From Limnoglobus sp. (GTDB taxonomy: Bacteria; Planctomycetota; Planctomycetia; Gemmatales; Gemmataceae): a stretch of DNA of 11,488 nt. Below are positions 1 to 7,014 of the stretch, one piece after another. The stretch covers positions 1-11,488 of the forward strand of contig JANXNT010000410.1 of assembly GCA_025353985.1 (NCBI GenBank). The letters run 5' to 3'. How positions within the stretch are numbered: the stretch's first letter is position 1; the number at the start of each line of letters is the position of its first letter. A model generated the notes under the pieces. That model saw nothing but the letters and a program-made list of their open reading frames with translations. It made no database searches and was not told the DNA's origin. The translations under genes were made by a program, and so were the position numbers.

Positions 1-2134
1 CTTTCTTCTTGATCTCGTCTTGCTTCTGCGCTTCGGCCACATTCGCGGTCAACATCGTCTTGCGAACTAAACCCTTTTCGTCGGTTTCACGCTTGATGAC
101 GTCGATGTTGTGCTTGAGCTTGCCGTACCCTTCGAGGCGGGTTTCGACGCCACGAAGCAGGTTCGCTTGTCGCTGAGCCGTCTGGCCGGAAGTCCGGATC
201 TTGGCGGAGTACTCCTCGAGAATCTTGATTGCCGCATCGGTTTCGCCACGACCCCACGCGGCACTGGCGGCGTTCATCGTGTCGAGGCCGTCTTGGCGCA
301 GTTTCTGGAACGCGACTTCGTTCATCGCGTTTTGTTCGCTGGCCAACGTGCTGACCGGCTTATCGGTAGCAGCAACTTGCTGAATCGCATTCGCGCCCGC
401 CGGTGAATCGGTCTTCGCGAGGCAGTCAGTCATCAAGTCGGCGGCTTTGGCCTTCTGCTCGGCAGTCATCAGTGCGGGATCGATCGCACCGAACAACCGG
501 AGGGCTTGAACGTAGTCCTTCTGGCCGTGGGCTTGCACCGCGTTTGCGAATGCCACCGTCGCCATTTTCTGCTTCGCATTCGTCGCTTCGACGTCGATCG
601 TTCGAAGCATCGCTTGCGCGTTCGCCTTCGCCGTCGGGTCGCTGTTGTGCGCTTCGATGGCCATCGTCTTGGCCATGTCGAAGTTGCCGCGTTTCAGCTC
701 GGCTTCGGCTTGGGCTAACAGCGTGTTGCCCGTCACACGGGCCGTACCGGGCAGTTCCGCAACCGCCATCGGCAGCTTGACGCTATCGACGAGAACAAGT
801 GTCTCGCCGTTCGGCGTTGGCAAATTACCGACGACACCGAGACCCGCAGGCACCGCAATTGGGCTGATCTTCGCGAGGCGATCGTCGATCGACTTCGAAT
901 ATAAACCGAGGCCACCCGAAAGTTGGCGTGCGGTGTCGAGTGCGGCTTGCGCGTTACCGGTTTGTTTCGCAGCGATCTGCTTGTCGGCGTCTTTGACGAG
1001 GCTCTCGATCATGTCGCGGCCGGAAGCCTGTGCCGACTGAAAGAGTTGCTCGGGCGAATCTTCGCCGGGTCCGAAGGCGTTCGCGAGGCGATTGTCTTCG
1101 GCCAACTTGCGGGCCGCGTCGGCCTTGACTCGCGCTTCCACCACCATGTTCTTGGCGAGCAACGCACGGCCTTCAGCGACGAGGCGGGCGACTTCCGCCT
1201 TCGCGGGGTTCACCAGTTCTGCCACCATCGGTGTTGGCATCGGGGTGAACGACGGCAGAGTCGGTGCGGGCATCGCGGCCAGTGCCGGACGCACGTTCTT
1301 CTCACCGGAGAATGTCGAACTGGCCACGGGCAAGATGCCCAGTGGCTTGGTCGTGCTGTTCTTGGCAGTTTCGGTGGTCGCAGGCATCTTCTTGCGAAGC
1401 GTTGCCTTTGCCGTTTCAATTTCGCCGATCAGCTTGTCGGGCTTCTCGCTGAAGTCCCACATGCTGTACGCGCCGTGCAGGTTCTTCGCCTGGTGGGCCG
1501 TATTCAGGGCTTGCTCGAGATTCTGCATCCGCTCGGCATCGTTGCGAACGGGCATCGCGAACAGCGTTTTCGACTTCTTGAATAGCGTTTCGGATTGCAC
1601 GCGGTCGGCTTTCGCCCGCGATTCTTGGACGTCTTTCATCAGCGAGGCGGGCGTGTCTTCGAACAGACCCCAACGCTGGCCCTTGCTGCTACTGGCACGG
1701 TCGGCTTGATAGGCGAAGTCTTGCGCCTGATCGAGTTGGCCGCTCGCCAGCGATTGCCGACCGAGCTTCATGAGCTCCTTCGGATCGGTACTGGTGGCGA
1801 CCTTCGCAACACCGTTCGCCATTTTCTTTTTGGCGATCTCGGCGAGCAGTGTCTCGGGCCGCGTTTCGGAATATGCGAGCGTGGCCTTCAGATCCTGCGC
1901 TTGTTTGGCGTAGGTTTCTGCGGCGGCCGCATCGCCGTTCGCGAGTGCCTGTTTCGCTTGCGCGATCAGCGCCCGCGATTTTTCGACGCTGCTAACCGGG
2001 CTGGTCGCCCGTTCGGCTGGCCGATCGTACCCCTGAGCCGCGACGACACCTGCGGTCGTACCGGCTAAAACCGGTACCAGTAACAGGCGGGCCGCCATGC
2101 CCTTCCAACCCCATTTTTTCGCCTGGAATGTCAT
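1..2134 (-). CDS. N-terminal part of a large exported Ala-rich helical-repeat protein, possibly secretin-like (incomplete at left edge)
   Basis: The minus strand is open without a stop from an ATG at 2134 to the window edge, giving at least 711 codons. A purine-rich AGGGG lies just before the ATG. Residues 1-33 form a signal peptide: a basic start (KKWGWKGMAAR), then a hydrophobic LLLVPVLAGTTAGVVAA. The rest is mostly helical and rich in Ala, Lys and Gln. A degenerate unit recurs: a TPR-like helix pair (AL.nGd...A...A) followed by an acidic-x-Pro stretch and L..(e/d)I or V. Its motif copies are near residues 89-100 (SETRPETLLAEI), 156-169 (WGLFEDTPASLMKDV), 226-239 (WDFSEKPDKLIGEI) and 358-365. 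A Pro-rich linker (about 288-303) and two more TPR-like stretches (470-545, 605-640) follow. From memory, planctomycete type II/III secretion secretins (GspD-like) carry such a front half, but the secretin domain would lie outside the window, so function is inference. The existence of the gene is well supported. Confidence 0.8.
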   Translation of the reverse strand, partial: MTFQAKKWGWKGMAARLLLVPVLAGTTAGVVAAQGYDRPAERATSPVSSVEKSRALIAQAKQALANGDAAAAETYAKQAQDLKATLAYSETRPETLLAEIAKKKMANGVAKVATSTDPKELMKLGRQSLASGQLDQAQDFAYQADRASSSKGQRWGLFEDTPASLMKDVQESRAKADRVQSETLFKKSKTLFAMPVRNDAERMQNLEQALNTAHQAKNLHGAYSMWDFSEKPDKLIGEIETAKATLRKKMPATTETAKNSTTKPLGILPVASSTFSGEKNVRPALAAMPAPTLPSFTPMPTPMVAELVNPAKAEVARLVAEGRALLAKNMVVEARVKADAARKLAEDNRLANAFGPGEDSPEQLFQSAQASGRDMIESLVKDADKQIAAKQTGNAQAALDTARQLSGGLGLYSKSIDDRLAKISPIAVPAGLGVVGNLPTPNGETLVLVDSVKLPMAVAELPGTARVTGNTLLAQAEAELKRGNFDMAKTMAIEAHNSDPTAKANAQAMLRTIDVEATNAKQKMATVAFANAVQAHGQKDYVQALRLFGAIDPALMTAEQKAKAADLMTDCLAKTDSPAGANAIQQVAATDKPVSTLASEQNAMNEVAFQKLRQDGLDTMNAASAAWGRGETDAAIKILEEYSAKIRTSGQTAQRQANLLRGVETRLEGYGKLKHNIDVIKRETDEKGLVRKTMLTANVAEAQKQDEIKKK

Positions 2135-2503
2135 GGTCCCCTACCCCTCCATTGGAAGACCGAGTGCGTGTGCTCAGCACATGCTTCCAAACATCGACGG
2201 TGTCCCCCGACCCCGCATGATGCGAAAGCAGCCCGTACCAACCGGTGCGTAGCCCTGTTCAGTCCGTACGTGCGATTGAATCTCGCGTTCGGAGTGAAAG
2301 TGTGTGAATGCCGCAGCCTGATAGCTACGCCTCACGTGGAGGTCAAGCGATTTTTCCGCCTGTTCCGCCAGATATTTCCATTATTTTTCCAGAACAGTTC
2401 AATTTCGCCGCATCTGAACTAGGATTGGGGGAAGTGCGGCAACGGGGCAGGCTCCGTCCGTCATCACTTGCGCAACGTCCCCAATTATTGAGGTCACTTT
2501 CCC
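2135..2503. other. Divergent intergenic region, 369 bases
   Basis: This gap separates the start of the large minus-strand protein from the start of the plus-strand five-repeat protein, so it must hold both promoters. It contains two short palindromes (2166-2184 and 2214-2224) near the minus-strand gene. Close to the plus-strand gene there is an AT-rich patch at about 2347-2425, with a possible TAGGAT -10-like hexamer at 2420-2425 but no convincing -35 partner. I saw no convincing small gene; the open frames across it lack a ribosome-binding site and protein-like composition. Confidence 0.6.
2166..2184. promoter_or_regulatory. Imperfect palindrome, possible operator
   Basis: TGTGCTCAGCACA (2169-2181) is symmetrical around its central base, and the symmetry continues weakly to GC on both sides (2166-2167 and 2183-2184). 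It lies about 32 bases upstream of the ATG of the minus-strand protein, where a transcription factor could bind. No regulator is identified. It could be chance. Confidence 0.2.
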
Positions 2504-3490
2504 ATGACGCGGTTCGCATTCCGTCTCGTTGTCGCTCTGTCCGTACTCGGTGGTACGGCGTTCGCCCAAACCCCGCCGCCGAAACTGAAACACCTCCACG
2601 GCCACGATCTGAAAGTCCGCAAAGCCGGCGAAGAGAACTTCACGCCCACCACGCAGAAAGTCGGCATCGAGTTCTTCCACGACACGACGGGCAACGCCAT
2701 CGTCGCGCTGTCCGAAACCGGCAGTATTGCGGTCGCTGCGTTCGCGGCACCCGGCGATGTGAAAAAGTCCGAGTGGCTATTCGCACACAACTTCCGTGCC
2801 CGCAAGAGCGGCGAGGAAACCTTCACCCCCGAGACGAAGAAGATCTCCGTCGAGATTTTCCGCGACATCAGCACGAGTAAGCTGATCTTTATTTCCGATC
2901 TGAAAACGATCGCTCTGATGGATGCCCCTGCCAAGCTCGAAACCGACAAAGAACCGGTCTGGCACCACGCACTGACACTGAAAGTACGCGGGAGTAGCGA
3001 GGTCGATTTCAAAGTCGCGAAGAAGATCGGGCTGGAAGTGTACAAGGAAGGCAACAGCGGCGGGCTGGTCTACGTCAGTGAAACCGGCTCGATCGCCACG
3101 GCCGCCGCACCCGCAGCGATACCGACCACAGTGAAGGCACCCAAGGCGCTCTACGGCCTGAAGCTACAAGTGCGAAAAGCCGACGAAGGCGACTTCACCG
3201 AAACCACCAAGACGTACGCACTCGAAGCATTTTCGGATCCGAACAGCGGCGCGATGGTGTACATCTCCGAGACCGGCTCGATCGCCACCGCCCCACTACC
3301 CGCAAGTATGAAGACCGACCAAGGCGTACGCTGGAGCCACGCCACGATGTACAAAGTGCGAAAGAGCGGCGAAGCGAACTTCGACAAAACGACGACGAAA
3401 TTCGGCATCGAAGTCTTCGAAGACAAAAACACCGGCAACCTCGTCTACATCGCCGAGAACGGATCGATTGCGGTGCTGGCGAAGAAGTAA
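2504..3490 (+). CDS. Secreted protein of five ~62-residue repeats, family not recognised
   Basis: This 328-residue protein starts at an ATG preceded by GAGG ten bases upstream. Residues 1-22 are a signal peptide (MTRFAFRLVVALSVLGGTAFAQ region, with AFA|Q as likely cleavage site), so it is probably exported. The mature part is five tandem repeats. Their LKVRK-like motifs fall near residues 36, 97, 158, 220 and 283, giving a period of 61-63. Each unit reads roughly as (H)..LKVRK.GE..FT..T.K.GIEVF.D...G.LVYISETGSIA. Repeats 1, 3, 4 and 5 keep the SETGSIA or AENGSIA end; repeat 2 has diverged there (SDLKTIALMD). Alternation of short hydrophobic and charged stretches suggests a beta-rich fold. There is no membrane anchor after the signal peptide and no Cys in the mature part. 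The gene stands alone on the plus strand, 63 bases before the antitoxin-like gene. I do not recognise the family and assign no function. Confidence 0.85.
   Translation: MTRFAFRLVVALSVLGGTAFAQTPPPKLKHLHGHDLKVRKAGEENFTPTTQKVGIEFFHDTTGNAIVALSETGSIAVAAFAAPGDVKKSEWLFAHNFRARKSGEETFTPETKKISVEIFRDISTSKLIFISDLKTIALMDAPAKLETDKEPVWHHALTLKVRGSSEVDFKVAKKIGLEVYKEGNSGGLVYVSETGSIATAAAPAAIPTTVKAPKALYGLKLQVRKADEGDFTETTKTYALEAFSDPNSGAMVYISETGSIATAPLPASMKTDQGVRWSHATMYKVRKSGEANFDKTTTKFGIEVFEDKNTGNLVYIAENGSIAVLAKK
2576..3487 (+). repeat. Five tandem protein-level repeats of ~62 codons
   Basis: The repeats cover roughly residues 25-85, 86-147, 148-209, 210-271 and 272-328 of the secreted protein. They are clear at protein level (VRK.GE..F, GIEVF, LVYISETGSIA) but have diverged at DNA level, so the duplication is old and has been kept by selection rather than being a recent slippage product. 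Confidence 0.8.
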
Positions 3491-3553
3491 GCGAAGCACG
3501 CGAGGTGTCGCCGACGATATGATGACAAGGAGTCGCACAATCCGGAGGTCGCC

Positions 3554-3784
3554 ATGATCGCGTCATTGGAAGAGTTAAAAACCACAGCCTCTGGTCTTCC
3601 GCTCCCCGAGCGAGCCGAGTTAGCGCATCACTTACTGCGGACCTTGGATTCGCAAGAGGATGGGTCTGACGACGAGTGGCTAGCCCTCGTCGAGCAGCGC
3701 ATGGCGGATGTTCGCGCCGGTCGGGTCGTCGGCATCCTGGCCGCCCAAGTGCTGGAGAGCCTGCGGAGTCGCGTACCGAACTGA
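3554..3784 (+). CDS. Orphan addiction-module antitoxin-like protein (PF09720 / TIGR02574 type)
   Basis: The predicted product is 76 residues, with GGAGG five bases before its ATG. It matches the pattern of the small putative addiction-module component family: an N-terminal helix ending in LPLPERAELAHHLLRTLD, an acidic linker (SQEDGSDDEW), then W..LVEQR...VRAGRVVGI and a terminal helix AAQVLESLRSR. In this family the C-terminal segment normally clamps a ParE/RelE-type toxin encoded immediately downstream, often overlapping. No such toxin follows: the next gene, 45 bases downstream, is the RloA-like ATPase. It is therefore an orphan, a leftover whose toxin was lost or replaced, or a regulator of the following defence genes. 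A TATGAT hexamer at 3518-3523 could be a -10 box, but it lacks a good -35. The family call is from motif recognition; any role here is inference. Confidence 0.75.
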   Translation: MIASLEELKTTASGLPLPERAELAHHLLRTLDSQEDGSDDEWLALVEQRMADVRAGRVVGILAAQVLESLRSRVPN

Positions 3785-3815
3785 ACAGGATCTTCTGGGG
3801 GAATGGCCGCTAAAC

Positions 3816-3821
3816 AGGAGG
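3816..3821 (+). promoter_or_regulatory. Ribosome-binding site deciding the GTG start of the RloA-like ATPase
   Basis: A perfect AGGAGG sits eight bases before the GTG at 3830. The in-frame ATG at 3803 has only a G-run upstream, and it would add nine residues before the conserved family start (LIRFSVENHRSFRD). The GTG start is preferred. Confidence 0.7.
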
Positions 3822-3829
3822 CGACAATC

Positions 3830-5215
3830 GTGCTGATTCGATTTTCTGTGGAAAACCATCGGTCGTTTCGCGACCGGGTGACGCTATCGATGATCGCGGG
3901 CGATCACGATTCGCACACGGACCACCTGATTAAAGGAGCCGGACCCGGGGGCGTCGATTTGCTGCGCCTCGCCGTCGTGTTTGGCGCGAATGCGTCGGGA
4001 AAATCGAACCTCGTCCATGCGCTCCGAACCGCAACCGAAATGATCCGCCACTCGCCACGAATCGACGAGCCACTGGTTTACACTCCTTTCAAACTCGATG
4101 CAGAATCGCGCACGAAGCCGACCCGCTTCGAGTTCGAATTGAAGGTGCAGGACAAATTCTACTCGTACGGCTTCGCGTTCGACGCCACGGCCATCGTGGA
4201 AGAGTGGCTATTCGAGATCGGCACCGACCCCGAAGTGCCATGGTTCGAGCGCGATGAAAAAGGAATCCGACTTGGCGACTTCGGTGAAGTCGGCGAGGCT
4301 GTGCAATTTCTGGATTTCACCGCGAAAGGTACGCCGAAGAATCGATTGTTTTTGACGGAGTACAGCGAGCGTGGCGTACACAAAATTGCAGTGCAAAAAA
4401 CACTATTGAACCTAATTTTTAAGATGGTAACCATTTGCCTGATACCATATCCATCAAACTTTAAAATCATAAAAGTGATTAACACCAAGTCGATTGAGGA
4501 TATCAATCGTATAATTGTAGGTTTCGATGCTGGAATCGAAGAAGTTTCAGTTGGCACAATCGCTCATTCAAAAAGGAAGTTATCCCCGAATCATACACTT
4601 TCGGCAACTAGCATAGTGGGCGAAGGCAACGAACGCTACATAGACAACGGTTGGTTTTTTGAGGCAAATGAGATTGAACCACCCAAGCTTGTAACCAGTC
4701 TTACAGCTGAAAAGCCTGAACTCTTAGAATTTACATTTCGACATTCGGGACATACTGAACCATTGGAGTACTCGGATCAGTCAGACGGCACAAAGAGGCT
4801 AATTGATATTGGTCATATCATCATAGATGCAGCCCGAGAGTCTGTACGTTCGGTATTGGGATCTACTTTCACCGCGATCGATGAATTCGATCGCAGCCTG
4901 CATCCGGATATGTCGTTCGCCTTGTTGCGGATGTTCCTTGAAGAAAGCGTTAGCAATCAGAATCAGTTGCTCGTGACGACACACGATGCGACGCTGCTTG
5001 GCCGGATGATGTTGCGACCGGACGAGGTGCTGTTCGTCGAGAAACAACGCGATCAGTCGTCGCGGTTGTTGTCGCTCGACGAATACAAGGGTGCTGCCGA
5101 GGCCACGCAGTCGCCTGACTTACTTCGCGACTATTTGAATGGAAGGTTCGGCGGCGTGCCGATACTCACCGGGGTTCTCAGCGAGGGTCATGGCCATGCC
5201 CAGAAAGCCCTCTGA
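3830..5215 (+). CDS. RloA/AbiLi-like AAA (ABC-type) ATPase of a two-gene defence system
   Basis: With the GTG start the product is 461 residues. It opens like the family (MLIRFSVENHRSFRD, ending ..LSMIAG). Walker A is GANASGKSN at 52-60. An ABC/SMC-like signature SDGTKRL lies at 318-324, Walker B with catalytic acid TAIDEFD at 348-354, and a switch histidine in LLVTTHD at 380-386. The C-terminus has the family-typical YLNGRFGGVPIL. These are the marks of Rad50/SMC-like single-chain ATPases in RloA and lactococcal AbiL phage-resistance systems, in which the ATPase acts with an RloB-type partner. The partner gene begins inside the last 20 bases of this one, implying translational coupling. Codons about 185-343 (roughly 4381-4860) are strikingly AT-rich, while the Walker A and Walker B parts have normal composition; that middle part would form the variable insert between the two ATPase halves. 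The ATPase family call is strong; phage defence is inferred from relatives. Confidence 0.9.
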   Translation: MLIRFSVENHRSFRDRVTLSMIAGDHDSHTDHLIKGAGPGGVDLLRLAVVFGANASGKSNLVHALRTATEMIRHSPRIDEPLVYTPFKLDAESRTKPTRFEFELKVQDKFYSYGFAFDATAIVEEWLFEIGTDPEVPWFERDEKGIRLGDFGEVGEAVQFLDFTAKGTPKNRLFLTEYSERGVHKIAVQKTLLNLIFKMVTICLIPYPSNFKIIKVINTKSIEDINRIIVGFDAGIEEVSVGTIAHSKRKLSPNHTLSATSIVGEGNERYIDNGWFFEANEIEPPKLVTSLTAEKPELLEFTFRHSGHTEPLEYSDQSDGTKRLIDIGHIIIDAARESVRSVLGSTFTAIDEFDRSLHPDMSFALLRMFLEESVSNQNQLLVTTHDATLLGRMMLRPDEVLFVEKQRDQSSRLLSLDEYKGAAEATQSPDLLRDYLNGRFGGVPILTGVLSEGHGHAQKAL

Positions 5216-5837
5216 GTTTACACGGCCGAAACCGTATCGCGATGCCTCCTTGTTCGTGATCGCATGTGAAGGCGCACGAACGGAAATCGATTACTTCCAG
5301 GGTGTGCGCGATTTGATCCACAGTCCACGTTTGAAGATCGAAATCCTCGAACGCCCCGCATCCTCTGTTGGTGACAGTTCCGCACGGCACGTTTTGAATT
5401 ATTTGCTTGAGCGAAAGAAAACGATTGGGACAAAAGACGGCGATCAGTTTTGGATGGTGATCGACCGCGACCCACAATCGCTTAAGATCGCCATGCTGAC
5501 GGATGTCTTTACCCAAGCCGATCAAGCGGGTTGCAAAATCGCGTTGAGCAACCCATGCTTTGAGATTTGGTTGATATTGCACTTCGAGAACCCCGAGGAT
5601 TGGATCGAGGAACGTCGTCAAGAATTGTTAGATAACAAAAATGGATTTTTAAAATCGTTATTCGGAACGCGATGGGGAGGCAACTCAACGGCGTTCAGCA
5701 TCTGTTGGCCGGAAACGCAAACGGCGATGTTGCACTCAGGCAAATTGCACAATCCTTCAGACCGCTGGCCGCAGTCGTTGGGAACCGACGTCCATCGACT
5801 CATGCTCGAACTGAACGCGACTTTCGAGCAAAAGTAA
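5196..5837 (+). CDS. rloB: RloB/AbiLii-like TOPRIM-type protein (PF13707), putative effector
   Basis: The 213-residue product is taken from the ATG at 5196, where GAGGG (5183-5187) is eight bases upstream. The ATG at 5190 is also possible, but its spacing is only two. A still longer frame from 5139 lies inside the ATPase gene and lacks family similarity at its front. The start MPRKPSEFTRPKPYRD is typical of RloB. FVIACEGARTEIDYF carries the TOPRIM-like glutamate, QFWMVIDRDPQ the DxD motif, and NPCFEIWLILHF is the hallmark of the family. A C-terminal HNPSDRWPQSLGTDVHRLM fits the usual NP..T.V..L end. The protein is likely cytosolic and may act as a nuclease effector, by analogy with TOPRIM partners of other defence ATPases; no nuclease activity can be shown from sequence. 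It overlaps the ATPase gene by 20 bases, so the two form one operon. Confidence 0.88.
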   Translation: MPRKPSEFTRPKPYRDASLFVIACEGARTEIDYFQGVRDLIHSPRLKIEILERPASSVGDSSARHVLNYLLERKKTIGTKDGDQFWMVIDRDPQSLKIAMLTDVFTQADQAGCKIALSNPCFEIWLILHFENPEDWIEERRQELLDNKNGFLKSLFGTRWGGNSTAFSICWPETQTAMLHSGKLHNPSDRWPQSLGTDVHRLMLELNATFEQK

Positions 5838-5970
5838 CGCCGCCAGTTTCCGGATATCAGCAATTTGCGATCAAAAATGGCATTTTCTAGATGAAAAACA
5901 CCCGAAAAACTGGTTTGTGTTCTGGGATAATCGTGACTAACGTCGATTATGAGAGGCCAAAAACAACGAA

Positions 5971-6005
5971 TGAGGGGTCGGGAAACCCGGTTTCCCGACC
6001 CCTCA
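5971..6005 (-). terminator. Intrinsic terminator for the minus-strand membrane-protein gene
   Basis: Two perfect 17-base arms (5971-5987, TGAGGGGTCGGGAAACC, and 5989-6005) surround a single central base, giving a very stable hairpin once a few bases open as the loop. Read on the minus strand, the hairpin begins just after the stop at 6009 and is followed by TTCGTTGTTTTT, a U-rich tail. Read on the plus strand (after rloB) no U-tract follows, so it would stop that direction less well. The rest of the 171-base gap (5838-6008) holds nothing else that I recognise. Confidence 0.75.
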
Positions 6006-6008
6006 AAG

Positions 6009-6881
6009 TTAGTTGGAAGTCGTGATCTTCTCGCGGAGCAGGTCTTCGACCGGCTTCAGTTTCCAGCCGATTCCGAGGACGTTCTGCAAGCGAATCTCGC
6101 TGCGCTCGGCACCCGAAGTTCGCACGATCAAGTCACCCGAACCGAAGCCGAGGATGTAGTGGCGGAACAGGTCGTCGCGTTGCTTTTCGAACGAGACACC
6201 CGATGCATCGAAGGTCCGGACCGATGCGCCGATATGCTCGCAAACTTTGATCTGGCCAGGGCTGAACAAGATGTACGTGCGGCGATCGAAGAAGAACGTC
6301 GCGACGGCCCAGATGGTAAACACCGCCGTGGAAATCAGCAAGTAACCGGCCATGTTGATGTAAATTCGCAGGTTCGCCAGCTTCTCGTAGACATCATCCC
6401 AGCCGTTGAAGACCGTGACGAACAGGGCGACCACGACCAACAGAATAATCACCATAAACGACAGCAATCCGCGTAGCGGCACGTTCGTGATGAACACCGT
6501 TAGCACCAGCACGAAGGCGTACAGCGTGCCGAGCCAGGCGTGTTGCGACACGCGAACGGGGAAGGCATCGGCGACTTCGGCATCGGATAACCGCACCGAT
6601 TCCTTGAGTGGCTTCGTCAGTTCTTTCTTCGTGCTGAACGAATAGCGGGCCGGCGAGCCTTCTGGCACTTTTTGCGTCATGATCGCCGAATCCGCTGGCA
6701 CGGCCATGAAGCGGTGGTTTTCCATGTACGTCCAGATCGCCATGCCGAAGCCGAACACCCAAACGGGCCACCAGTAGAAGAGTGGCGAGTGGCTGATTAG
6801 CTTAATTTCCCGCGGTCCGGTCTTGGCCGGAATGGCGGGTGGCGTCGCAACGGCAACGGGTGGGGTAGTCGGTGTGGACAT
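6009..6881 (-). CDS. Four-helix membrane protein with a C-terminal cytosolic, possibly PH-like, domain
   Basis: The product is 290 residues. A Pro/Thr/Ala-rich N-terminal tail (1-25) precedes hydrophobic helices at about 34-52 (begins FYWWPVWVFGF), 115-133, 137-158 and 174-198. A polar stretch of about 60 residues lies between helices 1 and 2. After helix 4, residues 199-283 are soluble and beta-rich (RRTYILFSPGQIKVCEHIG, then GDLIVRTSGAERSEIRLQNV), resembling the bacterial PH-like layout of a short membrane anchor followed by strands. This resemblance is an impression from pattern, not a confirmed domain. There is only a weak ribosome-binding site (GCAGG) before the ATG. The gene is flanked by a strong terminator downstream and a 133-base gap to aguB upstream, so it may be transcribed alone or with the genes upstream. 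I do not know its function. Confidence 0.85.
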   Translation of the reverse strand: MSTPTTPPVAVATPPAIPAKTGPREIKLISHSPLFYWWPVWVFGFGMAIWTYMENHRFMAVPADSAIMTQKVPEGSPARYSFSTKKELTKPLKESVRLSDAEVADAFPVRVSQHAWLGTLYAFVLVLTVFITNVPLRGLLSFMVIILLVVVALFVTVFNGWDDVYEKLANLRIYINMAGYLLISTAVFTIWAVATFFFDRRTYILFSPGQIKVCEHIGASVRTFDASGVSFEKQRDDLFRHYILGFGSGDLIVRTSGAERSEIRLQNVLGIGWKLKPVEDLLREKITTSN

Positions 6882-6916
6882 GCATAAACCTGCGTGTGAG
6901 ATCGGTTCGGGTTAGC

Positions 6917-6942
6917 GGTGCCAGGTTCTCACGCCTGACACC
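6917..6942. repeat. Small hairpin in the gap between aguB and the membrane-protein gene
   Basis: GGTGCCAGG (6917-6925) and CCTGACACC (6934-6942) pair over nine positions, with one G-U wobble possible on the minus-strand transcript and an eight-base loop. No U-tract follows on either strand, so it is not a classic terminator. It could be an RNA-processing or stability structure in an aguB readthrough transcript, or a copy of a dispersed small repeat. Confidence 0.4.
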
Positions 6943-7014
6943 ATATCGTCATTCGATGGAAAGACAGGCAACATTTCAACTCAAACGTGCTGAAAGTGAA
7001 ATTCGTTGCGCTGG

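Noticed and set aside
923..1585. Plus-strand open frame of 220 codons
   Set aside because: It lies opposite the large minus-strand frame, and its translation is Cys/His/Arg-rich and unlike a real protein. The minus-strand frame is continuous for over 2100 bases and has a signal peptide.
2392..2400. GAACAGTTC, a short palindrome resembling part of a LexA box
   Set aside because: Only nine bases long, too short and unaccompanied by a promoter or a DNA-damage gene. Expected by chance in a window this size.
2308..2880. Long plus-strand open frame overlapping the start of the five-repeat protein
   Set aside because: Arg/His/Pro-rich translation with no ribosome-binding site. It is a frame-shadow of the repeat protein, which has a signal peptide and regular repeats.
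5139..5195. Earlier ATG that would lengthen the RloB-like protein
   Set aside because: It would add a non-conserved front inside the ATPase gene, and the GAGGG at 5183-5187 is correctly spaced for the ATG at 5196.
5843..5913. CCAGTTT and AAACTGG pairing after rloB, as a possible terminator
   Set aside because: Seven-base arms with a loop of 57 bases and no U-tract. Not a credible terminator.
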